Shown piece after piece: positions 63,018 to 64,000 of a DNA stretch of 64,000 nucleotides. The notes below the pieces were generated by a model, which was not told where the DNA came from, did not search any database, and saw only the letters and a list, made by a program, of their open reading frames with translations. The stretch is from Chryseobacterium scophthalmum (lineage in GTDB: Bacteria; Bacteroidota; Bacteroidia; Flavobacteriales; Weeksellaceae): assembly GCF_900143185.1 (NCBI RefSeq), contig NZ_FSRQ01000001.1, positions 1,302,001 through 1,366,000 on the forward strand, in the 5' to 3' direction. The position numbers and the translations under genes are program-made. Numbering within the stretch: position 1 is the stretch's first letter; the number at the start of each line of letters is the position of its first letter.

Positions 63018-64000
63018 TTATTGAACTTCAATATTCTGTTTTAAAGGCAGATTTTTTGAAGAATTTCCTACAAAAATCCTATAGGTTCCTTTTTCCACAA
63101 TCCAGTTCATTTTCTCATCTAAAAACTGTAGTTCTTTCACAGGAACTTCAATCGAAACCTGTTTAGATTCTCCCGGTTTTAAAAATACTTTTTCCAAACC
63201 TTTCAATTCAATAATCGGTCTTGAAACTGAAGCCAGTAAATCTTTTACATATAACTGAACAACTTCACTTCCAGCTTTTGAACCTGTATTTTTCACATTG
63301 ACTTTTGCTACAATCGTGTCGTTTTCAGAATATTTTGTTTGATTTAATTGTAAATCAGAGATTTCGAAAGTCGTATAACTCAATCCAAAACCAAACGGAT
63401 ACAACGGTTCGCCACTCAAATCATGATAATCATTTCCTCTTCCTGTAGGATGATGATTATACGTTAAAGGCAATTGCCCTTCTTCAATCGGAAACGTAAT
63501 TGGTAATTTTCCTGAAGGATTTTCAGCTCCAAAAAGAACTTTTGCAACCGCATTTCCACCTTCTTCTCCGGGATACCAAACATCTAAAATCGCTCCCACT
63601 TTATCTTTCCAATCGGTCGTTTTTATCGCAGAACCTCCAACCAAAATCACTGTTGTTGGTTTATTTAATTTTGAAACTTCATCAATAAATTTTTCCTGAT
63701 TTCCCGGAAGGCTCAACGAAGAACGATCCTGAAATTCGCCTTCATGAATTCCTGCGGTAACAATAATGTAATCTGCATTTTCAGCTAATTTTAAAGCATC
63801 ATTAAAATCTTTTTGGTAATTATTTATACCATAATTCCAGATCAGTTCTATGTTTGCTTCTCCCCTATTTTCATGAAATTCAATGATTATATCAGATTTT
63901 TGACCTTTTACTAAATCAACATCAACCGTTTTTGTTGAATAGCTCAGCTTTTCCCAATTATCAATTAATAATTTTCCATTTAAAAACAATCTGAAACCAT
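63018..64000 (-). CDS. Glycoside hydrolase family 3 C-terminal part (partial)
   Basis: The frame continues past the right edge, so the first visible residues are internal. They read GFRLFLNGKLLIDNW, a typical end of a PA14 domain of the kind inserted in GH3 enzymes. A GH3 C-terminal domain (about residues 40-200 of the visible part, with VILVGGSAIKTTDW and WYPGEEGGNAVAKVLFG) and a fibronectin-III-like domain follow. The N-terminal GH3 barrel lies outside the window. The likely activity is a beta-glucosidase type. The apparent start at 63989 is a non-ATG codon and should be ignored. Confidence 0.88.
   Translation of the reverse strand, partial: GFRLFLNGKLLIDNWEKLSYSTKTVDVDLVKGQKSDIIIEFHENRGEANIELIWNYGINNYQKDFNDALKLAENADYIIVTAGIHEGEFQDRSSLSLPGNQEKFIDEVSKLNKPTTVILVGGSAIKTTDWKDKVGAILDVWYPGEEGGNAVAKVLFGAENPSGKLPITFPIEEGQLPLTYNHHPTGRGNDYHDLSGEPLYPFGFGLSYTTFEISDLQLNQTKYSENDTIVAKVNVKNTGSKAGSEVVQLYVKDLLASVSRPIIELKGLEKVFLKPGESKQVSIEVPVKELQFLDEKMNWIVEKGTYRIFVGNSSKNLPLKQNIEVQ

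Overview
The window is AT-rich (roughly one third G+C). It carries flavobacterial hallmarks: a gldA gliding gene, TAnnTTTG-type promoter elements, Bacteroidota-type MacB/FtsX permeases, GIN-domain and DUF4932 proteins, and dispersed intergenic repeats of the kind I recall from Chryseobacterium and Flavobacterium. My best guess is Chryseobacterium or a close relative in the Weeksellaceae. This rests on protein character and repeats only.

Region 1 (1-14217, all minus strand) is most of the structural operon of an extracellular contractile injection system (eCIS; Afp/PVC/AlgoCIS-like). In transcription order it encodes a DUF4255 cap/terminator protein, three sheath paralogues, two tube genes encoding identical proteins, a tube-initiator protein, a 52-residue DUF5908 protein, a LysM protein, a VgrG-like spike, a PAAR tip, a gp25-like baseplate protein and two large baseplate proteins, the last cut by the window edge. 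Two sheath paralogues carry large helical insertions at different places.

Region 2 (14888-22326, plus strand) holds a six-cysteine small protein, a CIS tape-measure protein and a 1334-residue cargo-like protein. The C-terminus of the cargo-like protein looks like an SHH-type HNH/EndoVII nuclease, and the next gene overlaps it by 4 bases and may encode immunity. Two hairpins and the relic of a REP-associated transposase follow.

Region 3 (22396-28829, minus strand) looks eCIS-associated but is poorly characterised. It has a GH25 muramidase, three DUF2589 proteins, a zinc ribbon, a tiny protein with a caspase-like His/Cys pair, a LytTR two-component pair and an unknown protein. A conserved 29-base leader precedes two of the transcription units.

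Region 4 (29074-31697) holds a TetR C-terminal relic, two alkylation-repair genes (ogt, alkA-like) and a GAF histidine kinase. Region 5 (32286-37925) is a compact four-gene redox operon: FAD-dehydrogenase small subunit, GMC oxidoreductase, VioB-type ferritin-like protein and an unknown protein. Region 6 (38223-44409) is a biotin operon (bioA, B, D, F) led by a ferritin-like putative di-iron protein and divergent from a MocR-type regulator.

Region 7 (44630-56892) is a MacAB-TolC-like efflux operon with GIN and DUF4932 genes. It is preceded by a sigma-54 promoter candidate and a palindromic upstream site, and faces a YhcG-type nuclease and an NtrC/kinase pair. Region 8 (57405-64000) is housekeeping and secreted genes: gldA, a patatin, a PH-domain protein, lpdA, small secreted proteins and a window-truncated GH3 enzyme.
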